Source of the DNA: Sciurus carolinensis
Taxonomy: Eukaryota; Chordata; Mammalia; Rodentia; Sciuridae
Reading direction: 5' to 3'
Assembly: GCF_902686445.1 (NCBI RefSeq)
Contig: NC_062221.1
Coordinates: 37,030,575 to 37,094,574 of the forward strand
Length of the DNA: 64,000 nucleotides
Both the position numbers and the translations under genes were made by a program. Below the pieces are notes generated by a model. It had not been told where the DNA came from. It searched no databases and saw only the letters and a list, made by a program, of their open reading frames with translations. Below are positions 33,897 to 45,339 of the stretch, in pieces. Each line of letters starts with the position of its first letter. The first letter of the stretch is position 1.

Positions 33897-36040
33897 AATC
33901 TGACATTACTAAAAACCTGGATAAAAGGAAGTGATATAATATTTAAATATATCGATTTTTTTTTCAAATATCAGGATCAGGAGCGTCCCTGATCCTGAAG
34001 AGTACTTCTTATTGAAGATTAATCTTCCTGCTGCCATCTCCATTCTTGGATCAGTTTTACAGGTCTTCCCAAGCATATATGGAGTTTATACATATGTGTA
34101 CAAGACACAGCGAGTAGCATGAAGGTAGGCTTATGGGGATTTCTCTGTAGGGAGAACTGGAAAACTGGAAACCTCCTTGTTTCCTATCAGGAGGATTGCT
34201 GCTTTTCAGCTCTAGCTACAGGTTCCTGGTGAAGACAGCATTTCAATGTTGTCAGCTTGTTGTGTTTTTGTAAAGAAAATGCACAAAGTTGAGTCTTTGA
34301 GTGTAATATTTCTATGTTAAATCTCAGCATTTTTTTTAATAAAGATGATTCAAATATATGAGCAGCTGAATTCTAGGTTACACTTTTGTTCTGCAAATGA
34401 CTTTTTAAAGTTGAATCTATTTCCTGCCATATAGAAGTATTGATCCCCACCAATAGAATTAACATCTGTAAATACAACACACATGATCGGTACAAATGGA
34501 GCAGCACCACTGTCACCACCAGCAGAGGGAACAGCACCCTAGGAAACAGTTTTGTTTTGTTTGTTGTTTTCCATCTCCATCATCATCACATTTTCAAAAT
34601 ATATTACGTCATCATCGCATTTTCAATATATATTATATAGCTCTGCAAATATTTGTCAGCTAAATTTCTCAGATAGTATTTAATTTGACTTTGAGAATAA
34701 CACATAAGTTAATATGATAATTATTTTTCTTTCCAGGTTGTACAGATTTAAAAAAAATCGGGTGGACTTTATGGTCTTGGAATTAGTACCATTCAAGATC
34801 ACAACAGGACTAGTTAGATTCTTCTAGGAACACTTGCTTTAGGAAATCAAAAAGTGAAAAGATTTTAAATTATTACAAACAAAGTAATATGCAAGGTGAG
34901 TTCATTTACTAGATGGGTAGCATTTGTAAATAAACAATGTTTTATCTAATTTGAATAACATATGACATATGAAAAGGGACCTCTGCATAAAATCTGTTTA
35001 AATACCTTCAACAATGCTGAGGAAGTCATTATATATGATTTACCTGTTGCCATCAATCCAGATTATCTCTTACAGATTTTTATAACAAAAACTAGAAAAC
35101 ACCTGGAGATTAATAGTGTTGCTAGAAAAGTAAGTTTAATATGGATCATTTTTTCTACACCTGGTTGTAACCTTCAAACTCGGAAATAAATGGCAAACCC
35201 ACAGTTATATCCTCTTATTAATTGGCAGAGAACAGGAACCCAGTAAAAGTGGAAGCTAGTGATAGTGTATGTTTTTACTGCTCAAATTGACAATGCTAAT
35301 AAAAAAAAAAATACTTGTTTCCTGAACACATGCTGCCACTATTTGGATTTTACATCTCAATAGTCTGGACATTGAGAAATGCACTATTAAAACACTTATT
35401 TAGCACTATACATAATTATTAAAATATTTGATGGTAGTTTTCAGTATCTGTTACTTTATTGGTTTAACAGGAATTTCTTTTCATTTTAAAACTCATGTTA
35501 CAGCTATAGAATTTAAATGATTAGCATTTAAATGATTATAAATCTTGTACTCAAAATTCCTAACAATAGAACAGATGTATTATTGCAACTCAAATTAAAA
35601 ACAGTAGAAGCAAAACTGTTATCACACATCTTCCAAATCTATTTAGTCTTAACATGTAGGGGGAAATGTCTTAATCCTTTAGGAATATTCTTATTATATT
35701 ATTCTTTATATTTTTCATATAGTAGTAATCCATATATTTTTCTTATATGATTTAATACTTTTTTGAGATATTGGTTATATAGTTTAAAATAATGTATCAT
35801 TCCTCGTCACAGATCTTGATCAAGATCCTTGTAACATCTGATTTCTGAGGAATTTAATATTACCATTAGTTTTCCCAGTTGGACAATATTTGTACATACC
35901 CATTATTTGTTTCAGACACTTAAATCACACAAGAATTACTTTCTAAAGTAAAACATAAAATGTTTCTGTACTTAAACTCTAATTATTCTAAAAAATTATC
36001 TATCGCTTGATAGATGATTCATCAATCAGGAAATTAAAAG
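33897..36040. other. No gene; small 29-bp tandem duplication at 34581-34638
   Basis: 34581-34609 and 34610-34638 are imperfect copies (CATCATCACATTTTCAA / CATCATCGCATTTTCAA). Several ORFs of 61-75 codons have no motifs. Otherwise unassigned AT-rich DNA. Confidence 0.45.
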
Positions 36041-36218
36041 GAGATGCTTAACCACTGAGTCACATCCTCAGTTCTTTTTTTATTTTTTATTTCGTGATAC
36101 AGTCTCACTAAGTTGCTTAGGGACTCACTAAGTTGCTGAGACTAGCTTTGAACTTGTGATCCTCCTGCCTCAGCCTTCCAAGCCTCTGGGATTATAGATG
36201 TGTTCCATCGCACCTGGC
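36041..36218 (-). mobile_element. Dimeric B1-ID SINE (MEN-like), minus strand, tail lost
   Basis: Seen: a partial ID half (GCTTAACCACTGAGTCACATCC), then a B1 half (GTGATCCTCCTGCCTCAGCC, CTGGGATTATAGATG) ending CGCACCTGG. A short internal duplication of 'CTCACTAAGTTGCTTAG' is visible. Confidence 0.86.
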
Positions 36219-36548
36219 AATTTTTAAATTATTTTTATTAAGAACACATAGTACTATTACTATGTGCCAATCCATGTGTAGCCATCAGTATAATTTGCTT
36301 TCAGAGGTTTAATTATTTCCTCATCTTTCATGTCTTTCACTGTCAAACATTAAGCTATGCTATTATTTCAGCCACCAAAGGATATTAACTAAACCATTTG
36401 TGTATGTGAGTGCCTGCACACATGCACAGACATGTGATTTATTATCTCTTCTAGAGCAAAACAAGGCTGGTACTTGATACAGAACTTTTTGAGGTTGATT
36501 TATGATTAACTCAAAATGGAGTAATGGAGATTGAGGAAAAAAAGGTTA

Positions 36549-36710
36549 TGCTCATTCACTGATCAGTTCCACAAATGTTGTTTGAGCCCCTTCTCTGGAT
36601 CAGCTCTGATGGAGATATCCAAGCTAGAACAGTGACCAAAATGGATAAGAATTTCAGGACTGATGAAAATTACTTTCTCAGATGGGGAGACAGTTAATAA
36701 ATAATGACTG
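36549..36710 (-). repeat. L2-like fragment, minus strand
   Basis: Seen: CACAAATGTTGTTTGAGCCC, CTGATGGAGATATCCAAGC, GAACAGTGACCAAAATG and GGGGAGACAGTTAATAAATAA follow the order of a reversed LINE2 3' region. Ancient and divergent. Confidence 0.6.
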
Positions 36711-36720
36711 AAACTAGCTA

Positions 36721-37759
36721 ACTTATATAATATATTAAATTAAATAAAGCATATAGTGTCACTGAACATTGTGACAGACAATATGTCTAATTATATTGGA
36801 AGTTTTTTATATTTTTAAATTTGAGTAAAGGGTTAGCAATTGCCATAATGAATGAAGATGGCAAAAAAGAAGAAGAAAGGAATGATTAGACATTATCCCA
36901 ATAATACAAATATGTGAGGGAATATCAAGGGTGAACGTAATTCCATGAGGGCTAATTGTCTTGTTGAACCAGAAATATATGCTATGTAATAAATAAAACT
37001 AGGTCAAAGACAAACAATGATCTTAAGATATGAAGCTAGAATTCAGTTAGAAAGCATTTGTTCTCAAACAAAAAATAATTTCAAGATTTCCCCTAGCAGA
37101 CATGTGGGGACTGCCACACATTGAGAGAGACATTTGTTCAGATTAATATTAAAATGTGCCACTCACAAGAAACATTACTGCCATCATGATTCCTCCATAA
37201 CTGGATGAAGCTAATGGGCATCTTTGAGTTTCTATCTGGAACTTCATGCTCTGTCAATCTTTCAGAATCACTAGCAGGTTATAAAAATCACATTATATTA
37301 TGATGAAATCTAGGAATAAATGCCATTCTTACACTTAAGGACTAATATTTCCTATCTGATTTCCTCTTGACTTCCTTCCAACATTGCTTTTTTTATTTGT
37401 TTAGTGACTTGTGTGACCAATTTCTATCTTGGAGGCTTTTTCACAGAGTTTTCTCCCAACGAAGCAGATATTCTAGGTATAAAATGACCTTTAAAATAAT
37501 AATAATAAACTATTATACTTTTTATTAAAAGAGCTACCATGAGCTTACCAATAAGTTGTAGACTCATGATACTGTGACAGTTTGCTATTGCTTGCCTTTC
37601 AGAAAATACTACCTGCAAATTACCAACTTACATATAAATGCTGTATTTCTGATTCTGCCTAAAAATGTTTCCTCTGAGGAAAAATGGACAATGTGGCTCA
37701 TGGAAGGAAAAACCACAAGATGGAAATGTCAGGTCTCAGAGTGGTAATTTGGGCTTCCT
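36721..37759. other. AT-rich sequence without a gene
   Basis: Nothing recognised. Confidence 0.45.
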
Positions 37760-37925
37760 CTACTGCCTGACTGCTATATGACCTTGAGCAATACCTGGCT
37801 TTTCTGGTCCTTAATTTATCCATTTCTAAGTGAGCATAACATCACAAGAAAAAGCTCATGAGACTGTTGTGAGGAGACTCTAATAAAAATGCACTTTTCA
37901 AAAATGCTGCATAAATGCTAACTAG
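37760..37925 (+). repeat. MIR-like ancient SINE
   Basis: Seen: CTGCCTGACTGCTATATGACC, TTGAGCAATACC, TTTATCCATTTCTAAGTGAG, ATGAGACTGTTGTGAGGAGA and GCTGCATAAATGCTAACTAG, in MIR order. Confidence 0.72.
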
Positions 37926-38851
37926 AGTAAAATATGTCTCACTTCCAATATATTTATGGGACTTTTACGCGTGGTTCTTCTTTAATGATGAGCACCTCAC
38001 TGAATTTCAGCAACCTTTTAAAATACCAAAAAGGCAATCTTTTACTTACGTGAATGCAAGGGACATTTAGATATGTCTGTTTTACACACACAGAAACAAA
38101 TTGATCATTCAATGTATATTCTGCTATACATATAAAATTTGAATTTTTTAAAACCAATGTTAATAGTAAAGGATACAATATTATGTTGTGCAGTAGATAA
38201 AATACTGTATTTCATGTGTGGGTGTCAATGGAAGCATGGCAGATTCAATCTTTAAGTTTGAATTCATCAGACTTCTTAGGATTTTAGAGCAAATACAATA
38301 TGACAATAGCATAAATAGCTCCTTTGTGATGGACTCAGTGAAAAGAGATGTAGATAAGGAATTTGTGCTTTATGTTAGATTAAGTACATGTTTCTTATGC
38401 TAATTTTTACATATATATGTGCAGTTAGAGATAAACGAATTTAAAATTATAAGTATTAGAATTTTTATTAGATTAGACTTGTTGAATTGGTATAATTTAC
38501 TCAGGTGTGTTTTTACTGAGTTCATTAATATAAAATTAATGAAGTAAAAATATAAAAGTATGACTTTGAAATCTCAAAATATTATTGGGTAAAAGTAGAT
38601 AGGCATTGCAATACTTAGAGTTCTCAATTTGCATACCCTTTTTATCTTAGAAGAATTGGGTGTAAATCAGTTTGTACATAGACATTCAACTTTCTTATCA
38701 TTGCTTTCATTCCAAAAGCTAAAAGAAAACTATTGTGAACCCATGGAAACCAAGGATATAAAACATCCTTTACCTTATAACAATACACAGTTTTCATATG
38801 TTTCTTGACTCCTGAAGTGTTGGGAACTAAAGAGAAAATTGAAGTAATTCA
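37926..38851. other. AT-rich sequence without a gene
   Basis: Short chance ORFs only. Confidence 0.45.
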
Positions 38852-39020
38852 GTTCAGTGATTTTCAAAGTGGGTGGCTCATTACAACTACGTTTGAATTT
38901 TAAAATAATAATAAAAATAAATCAGTTCACCTGACCCTGTCTGATTCATTAGATGAGAGACTAGGTCTCAAACTTTAAAAATCACTTCCTCAGTGATTCT
39001 CCTGTGTAACCAATGTAAAA
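38852..39020 (+). repeat. MER5-like hAT fragment
   Basis: Seen: CAGTGATTTTCAAAGTGGGTGG, then CCCTGTCTGATTCATTAGATG and CAGTGATTCTCCTGTGTAACC, resembling the ordered landmarks of MER5-type non-autonomous hAT elements. The ends are not resolved. Confidence 0.55.
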
Positions 39021-39490
39021 AGTCATTGATCCAGTCAACACTATTTCATAAAGGAGAAAACTGAATCCCTAAAAGGTTGGGTAACTTAGAAAGAACATAT
39101 ATCTAAAGGGCAAAATCAAGTCTAAATATAGGTCAAGTTTTCAAGGACAGAGACAGAATTATAACATTCTTTGCTACAAGACAAACTTTAGACTAAAAAT
39201 TCCTTAAAAAGTCAATTTTAGAAGCAAATTGGAATTTGGTCTTTTTCAATTCCATTGATGTTAAGATGTGTACATATTTTATCCCTCATTTTGCAGCCAT
39301 GAGATTGCTTCCCTCAATAAACAAATTGCACATGTATAATTTAGTTTGTATAGAATTGATTTTTTAAAAAAAATTATAAAAATTATCATCATTTCTTAAG
39401 GAGTCTTATAATAGCTAAAAAAAAAACCTTTGAATTTTAAAATAATAGTAATGAAAATTAAACAATTCACTTGACCCTCTCTGACTGACC

Positions 39491-39559
39491 TTATCTTTGC
39501 TTATATTGCAAGGACTGGTAAACCAGAAGACATGATCCATGCAATATAAGCAAGGATAA
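39491..39559. other. Strong hairpin: 20-bp stem, 29-nt loop
   Basis: Seen: left arm 39491-39510 ends CTTATATTGCA; right arm 39540-39559 begins TGCAATATAAG. Nineteen of 20 positions pair, and the one mismatch would be a G-U pair in RNA. The 69-nt length is like a pre-miRNA, but the stem stops abruptly. It could equally be a remnant of a palindromic mobile element. Confidence 0.8.
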
Positions 39560-40492
39560 AAGGGCCAAGTTTGAAAAATACTCAGATACACATTTCCAGA
39601 GAGACACAACAGTGTCAGAAATGGTTCAAGGTAGGAATATGCTAACTTGTATTTGAACTTTGGTATTTATGTATTCATCATATAATAAATTACTTATCAT
39701 TACTTATTCTTACCTACAACATAGAGTTGGTTGTTTATAAGGTTGATTGTCATATTCAATAACCACCCAATACATGCTTCAAAGGTCAGAGATTCAGTAA
39801 AATAAATCCCACAAACGTGGAAGTAACCATCACTCTCAAAGCTTCTCCTAGGTTGCTCTCAACACTGAAAGGACTTCTGATTCTACATTACTCTTGTTAG
39901 ACATATATGCTATTGTATCTGATATATTTGTCAATGGAATGTTAGTCTTTGATGTGGAAATATACATATTGACTATATAAATATGTAGTCAAGAATAACA
40001 ATGAATTAAGTCCAAGTAAAAACAGCATGGATAGAGATATTCTATATGCAGTCCAAGCCACTTCTCTGACCACCATATTGATATATTTAGTTGCTAGTCA
40101 CTCAAATGTGTAAAGGTGCATTCTTTAAAATAATTTTCAACATTTTAATTTTTCCTAAAATGCACATATCTTAATAATTTTGATATATAGTTCAGTGGTA
40201 TTAAATATATTTATAATGTTCTGCAACCATCACTAACATCCACCTCCATAACTCTTTTCTCATTAAAAAAATGAAACTCTACATTTAGTAAATGATAACC
40301 TAGTCCCTAGCCTCTAGCAAGTGCTATTCTAAGAAATAGCTTTATGATTTTGATTCCTCTAAGTACCATATATAAATGAAATTATAAAGTACTTGTCCTT
40401 TCGTGAATTGCATATTTCAGTTAGCATAATGTCCTTCAGGTTCATCCATATTGCAACATCTATCAGAATGTTCTTACTTTTAAGGCTGAATA

Positions 40493-40532
<40 letters not shown>
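40493..40532. repeat. (AT)n microsatellite
   Basis: About 20 AT units, expanded within the L1 motif 'AATAATATTCCATT...TATATATACCAC'. Confidence 0.96.
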
Positions 40533-40535
<3 letters not shown>

Positions 40536-41421
40536 ACATTTTACTTATCCATTCATCCATTACTAGACACTTGGATTGTTTCTACATTTTCATTATTGTC
40601 AGGAATGCTGGTATAAACATGATTGTACAGACATCTCTTTGAGGCCCTAATATCAATTTTTGGTATATACCCATAAGTGAAATTGCTGGATTATATAAAC
40701 CTGCCTTTTTAATTTTTTTGAGGAGCTTCTATAATATTTTACACAATGACTGTACCATTTCACACTCTAAACCATAATTTCTCCAAATTTTTTGATATCA
40801 CTCATTATTTTCTCTTATATGTGCATAAGTGTGTATACATATGTGTATATGTAGATATACATTTATACATATTTATGTACATATGTATAAATATACACAC
40901 ATGTATACAAACATTTACATGTTTATGTGTATACATACATATATGAATGTATATATACAATAGCCATTCTAATGAATGTAGGATGATATCTCATTGTGAT
41001 TTAGATTTTCATTTCCCTAATTAGTAGAGATGTTGAGTTTCTGTTCATGTGCTTATTGATTATTTATACCTTCTTTGGAAGAATGTCTATAAATAAATCC
41101 CACTTGGTTGTTCTATACAATCATTTAATGTACTGCTAAATTTATTTTACTAATATTTTGTTGATTATTTTTGCATTAATGTTCATAGGAGGTATTGGTC
41201 TCAAATTTTCATTTGTAATTGTGGTTTTACTTATTGTTAACTAGGTAATACTGGCCTTATAGAATGAATTAGAAATGTTTCCTTTCCTTCTATTTTTTTC
41301 TTTGTTTGTTTATTTGTTTGTTTGAAAATTAGGGAAGGATGGCTATTTGTTTGTTAAATGTTTGGGAAAATTCAAAAATTTAAAAACCAGAATTTAGATC
41401 AGTGAAACCTTCAGGTAAAGT

Positions 41422-41430
41422 TGTGTGTGT

Positions 41431-41474
<44 letters not shown>
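41422..41474. repeat. (GT)n microsatellite
   Basis: GT repeat with one TATG interruption inside the ancient L1. It gives a spurious Cys-Val ORF. Confidence 0.96.
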
Positions 41475-41611
41475 TTACCGATTTACTCTTTGTTCTAATT
41501 TATTCAGATTTTCTATTTCTTCATGATTTAACCACAGTAGATTTTGTGTATCTAGAAAGGTATCCATTTCATAGAGTTCATCTATCTAATTTGTTGGATT
41601 GCTGTTATTAA

Positions 41612-42203
41612 CAAAACTATCTTCCAATATTTTATTTCTATAATATTGAGGCAGAAGTATAGCATTAAAGGATGCTAATTGATAATGGAAATGTTCTATG
41701 CTTAAGACAAATGCTAGGGACAGAAGTATGAAGTTAAAGTATAAGTTGGAAACAGAAGAACTGCTAGCATTATGCCTGAGAAAAATGGCAAAATGATCTC
41801 TCCAACCATATCCATCCTTCAAGACAAGTAGCAAGAAAACATCAAACAGATGCAAGCAAATGGGACTGCAACCTTTGACCAAAGTTAACTCTGGATCCTC
41901 ATTTCAATGCATTTCCATTTGAAAATGTTCTGGTGTTGGGAGAATTTTAACAATTTTAGGCACATTTGAAACATGTGCAAACATTTTTGATGGTGAGCAA
42001 ATCTCTCAATGTGTTCATTTCTAACCCCAAAATGAATATGAACTGTTCTCCCCTTGACCTTGCTACTCTGTCTGTGGGGTAACCATCTTGTTTTACTACC
42101 CAATGCATTTAATGATTCATTTTAGCCCTCTCTTTGTCACCTGTGTTTGATTTCTTTCTTGCATGCACCAAAGGGCCCACTGAACTGGTCACAGGATTGA
42201 TAA
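41612..42203. other. Unidentified insertion of about 590 bp inside L1 ORF2
   Basis: Seen: L1 similarity stops after ATTTGTTGGATTGCTGTTATT and resumes at about AATAATGTCCC before the ATTTATTGATCTTTTC-type motif. The intervening DNA is less AT-rich than its surroundings and contains an open minus-strand stretch of 98 codons (41586-41882). I recognise no family, terminal repeats or target duplication. Confidence 0.5.
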
Positions 42204-42534
42204 TAATGTCCCACATATATTTCTAAATTGACAATTGATCCTCTTTTTCTCTTAGACCATCTAGGTAAAAGTTTGTCGATTTTATTGATCTTTTCAACAA
42301 GAAATGGAAAATATCTTTTTGATACAAACATTTGTTTAATTGATTTGTCTCTATTGTTTTCTATTCTCTTTCATTTACTTTGCTTTAATCATGATTATTT
42401 TCTTCCTTATGCTTTATTATTTGTGTTTATTATTATATTATATATATGCTTAATCATTATTATTTGTGTTCATTATTTTTCTAGCTCCTCAATTATGAAA
42501 TTATGTTGGTGATTTGAGACCTTTCTTGTTAATT

Positions 42535-42641
42535 TTATTTTATTTTTGGTGGAAATGGGGGGCGTTCAGGTGTTGGGAATTAAACCCAGGGCTTCATGCG
42601 TAATAGGAAAGTGTTTTGCAGAAGTGCTACATCTCCAGTCC
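42535..42641 (-). mobile_element. ID SINE, degraded, minus strand
   Basis: Seen: T-rich tail, then GGGAATTAAACCCAGGGCTTC, TAGGAAAGTGTTTTGC, GCTACATCTCCAGTCC. Inserted in the ancient L1. Confidence 0.85.
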
Positions 42642-42781
42642 TTTTCTTCTTTCTTAATGTAAGCATCTGAGTCAATAAACTTTTCCCCTAGAACTGCTTT
42701 TGTAGGTGTCTCATAAGTTTTTACAAATTCCAACCCTATGTATTTTCTACTTTCCCTTGCGATTTCTTATTTGAGCAACAG

Positions 42782-42972
42782 ATTTTTTTCTTTGCTTTTT
42801 TATTTTTGGGAATTAAAATTAAGCCCAGGGCTACATCCCCAGTCATTTTTAATTATATTTTTTAGTTTGAGACAGGGCCTTGCTAAGTTGCCCACGCTGA
42901 CTTTGAACATGCAATCCTTCTGTCTACCCCCAAATTGCTGAAATTAAAGGTGTGTGCCACTTGCTCCCAGCT
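42782..42972 (-). mobile_element. Dimeric B1-ID SINE (MEN-like), minus strand
   Basis: Seen: shortened ID half (AAGCCCAGGGCTACATCCCC), B1 half (GAGACAGGGCCTTGCTAAGT, TGAAATTAAAGGTGTGTGCC). Inserted in the ancient L1. Confidence 0.86.
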
Positions 42973-43109
42973 GATCCACTGATTATTCTAAAGTGCTATT
43001 TAATTTCCACAAATTTGATCATTCATTACTTTTCTTTTTGTTATTCATTTCCATGTTCATCCCATGTGGCTGGAGAAAATACTTTGTCATGTATATATAT
43101 TTAAATGGG

Positions 43110-43318
43110 GTTTAGCTTGGTGTGGTGGCACATGCCTATAATCACAGCTATCCAGGAGGCTGAATCTCCTGATTCAAATTGATTACAAATTAAAGGCCAG
43201 CCTGGAAAACTTAGTGAAACCCTCTCTCAAAAAAAAAAAAAAAAGAAAGAGCTGGGTGTATAGTTTTGTGGTAGAGCACCCCTGTGTTCAACCCTCAGTA
43301 TCATACAAAAAATTAAAA
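43110..43318 (+). mobile_element. Dimeric B1-ID SINE (MEN-like), plus strand
   Basis: Seen: B1 half (GGTGTGGTGGCACATGCCTA, AAAGGCCAGCCTGGAAAAC, internal poly(A)), then ID half (GAGCTGGGTGTATAG, GTGGTAGAGCACC, GTTCAACCCTCAG). It is flanked by TTAAATGGG at 43101-43109 and 43319-43327, a perfect 9-bp duplication, within the ancient L1. Confidence 0.9.
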
Positions 43319-43620
43319 TTAAATGGGACTTATTTTGTGACCTCAGTTATGGTCCATACTGAAAAATTCTTCATGTGTATTTGAAAAGAATGTGTATGCT
43401 GTTGTTGATAAGAAGAGTACTCTGTGTACATCTGTTATATTGAGTCTTTTTACTATGTTGTTGAAGTCTTCTATTTCTTATCTATCTTTTGTCTGATGTT
43501 CTATTGTTTAGGGTACAGAAGTCTCCAATTATCAGAAAGATCTATTTCTCCTTCAGTTTTGGTAACTATTTTGCATGGAATAGTTTCTTCATCCTTTCAC
43601 TTGCACCCTATTTGTGTCTT

Positions 43621-45008
43621 TAGAATGGCAGTAGATGAAAGCGAGGTAGAGCAGAATAAGGGTCAAGTAAGGCCTGCCTTCCTGTCACTCCCCTCAGACA
43701 TATAAATTTGAATAGCTCTTCATTTATCAAGCTACTTCCACAAGAGCTAAGGAAGCCAGGTGAGAGATCATAGTGCCTAGTTTTAGTATAATAAAAAAAA
43801 AATACATTGAAGGAGACAGAAAGAAAATAGTTTCCAGCAAACTTCAAGCAGCCTGGAAAAGAAGTTTCTTGCTTGGGGGATGGAAAGGAATTAAGGTTGG
43901 GTTATTGTCTTAAAACTCAGTACTAAGACTGTCAAAGTACTAACGTGCCCAATACTGGGCAGAGCTGTGAAACCCCTATCTCCAGACCTGCACTTGAGGA
44001 ATAATCTGCTGGAACAACATTTGCCAGGTGGTTAAGAGCCTCTACCACCCCTCTTCCAAACTTGGTCAGAAGAGAAAGGAACAAGACTCTACCCACTGGA
44101 AAGTTGGGCACAAAAAATAGCACAGGGTTTTGTCTTGGAGAGTCAGGCATGTCAAGAGGAAAACCCAGCACCAGGCAGAAACAATAGACCCCATGCATAG
44201 CCAAAAGCTTGTGGACAGAGGCTTCAGACCTGCCAGCATCATGAGGAGACTGACAAGCAGTGCGACAGATTAGAGTTTAAACTTTAAACTACAGTTTAGG
44301 CCAGTCTTGGTGTGGGCTGAGGTAGTATACCTCTAGACTGAACAGGTTCCTGCTACCTTGAGACTGAGTGTGATCCAAGTTAGACTCTGCCTTGTCAGTC
44401 AAGAAATTACCTCTGCTACCCATCCCCCAAACTCAAGCAACCATAAGTCCTTAGACAGGTGCTTGCAGATAGAAATCTTAGACCAGTTCTGACACTAGGC
44501 AGGAACCTGTAGGTGCACAAGTGAGTTGGTTCTGTGTTTCAGCCTGCATCATAGACAGCCTAAGAGTGGGTCTTGGTGTATCCCTATGACTGTGCAGGTC
44601 CTTGTCGCCGTGGGAATCATTTGTTAACCAGCTTGGCACCAGTCTTGTTGACCAAAGGACTATCTCTACCACTACTATCCCAATTTCAGACAGCATTGTA
44701 TGAAGCAAAATTCCATTTCCTGGGAACATGACAAAAGACAGCACAGGACTTTGGTTTAGAACTCAGTGCAGGGCTGGTGAAAACTAACACTAGATAGATA
44801 CTAACGGCCTCTAACCTAGGCCAGTACTTATATATGGAGTGTCTAGAACAAACCCAGTGCCAGATGGAGACACCTGGTCCCAGTCTATCAAACTTCTATT
44901 GTCAACATCACCTGTGACTGTTTGTGGCAGTTTGGGGACATAAGCTCACTTGAGTAATATTACACACATTCTATGGCGAGTTTTCATCCAGTTACACTAT
45001 CAGAAATA
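43621..45008 (-). repeat. Unidentified old repeat, copy 2, and flanking sequence
   Basis: Seen: the core at about 44478-44744 aligns, on the minus strand, with 22.92-23.15 kb (NGILLHTMLSEIGIVV against NGVLLHTLLPKIGIAF). Sequence from 43860 is richer in C/G than its surroundings and repeats phrases such as CCAGCACCAGGCAG / CAGTGCCAGATGG. It might be an old retroelement leader or LTR. No gene recognised. Confidence 0.45.
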
Positions 45009-45021
45009 TTAAAGTATTTTT
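45009..45021. repeat. Left target-site duplication of L1-B
   Basis: TTAAAGTATTTTT, identical to 51606-51618. Confidence 0.92.
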
Positions 45022-45283
45022 TAATTTTTTTTATTTTTTTTTGTTTATTATAATGATAAAACTATCTTAGGTGTTTACCTAATCTTTTTATTTATTGTGA
45101 AACAAATGGGATACATGTTGTTTCTCTGTTTGTACATAGAGTAAAGGCATACCATTTGTGTAATCATAAATTTACATAGGGTGATGTTGGTTGATTCATT
45201 CTGTTATTTTTCCCCTTCCCCCCACCCCTCCCATCCCTCTTTTCCCTCTATACAGTCCTTCCTTCCCCCATCCTTGCCCCCCG

Positions 45284-45313
45284 CCCTAACCCTCACTCTA
45301 ACCCTAAAACTAA
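45284..45313 (-). repeat. Telomere-like hexamer array in L1-B 3' UTR
   Basis: Seen: five hexamers in register on the plus strand: CCCTAA, CCCTCA, CTCTAA, CCCTAA, AACTAA. The sense strand around it is strongly G-rich (many GGG/GGGG runs, 45210-45330). Confidence 0.85.
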
Positions 45314-45339
45314 CCCCTCCCACGCCCCATTATGTATCA

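Larger units (their letters stand above)
40150..43620 (-). mobile_element. Ancient L1 with nested insertions, minus strand
   Basis: Seen: 40150-41090 is a reversed old L1 3' end (CAGTGGTATTAAATATATTT, GCAACCATCACTAACATCCA, TTAGCATAATGTCCTTCAGG, GGCTGAATAATA). After a jump near 41095 the RT region follows (AAATCCCACTTGGTTG, GGTATTGGTCTCAAATTTTC), then more ORF2 up to 43620 (GAATGTGTATGCTGTTGTTG, CAGAAGTCTCCAATTATC). It is interrupted by (AT)n and (GT)n runs, an unidentified 590-bp piece (41612-42203), two minus-strand SINEs and one plus-strand SINE. All frames are destroyed. Confidence 0.82.

Noticed and set aside
32739..33992. Many overlapping ORFs of 60-116 codons
   Set aside because: Same cause: the GC-rich L1-A promoter monomers. 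Repeated peptides just reflect the tandem monomers.
40800..40960. TATACATATGTG-rich stretch suggesting a satellite
   Set aside because: No fixed period; it is a low-complexity expansion in an old L1 3' end.
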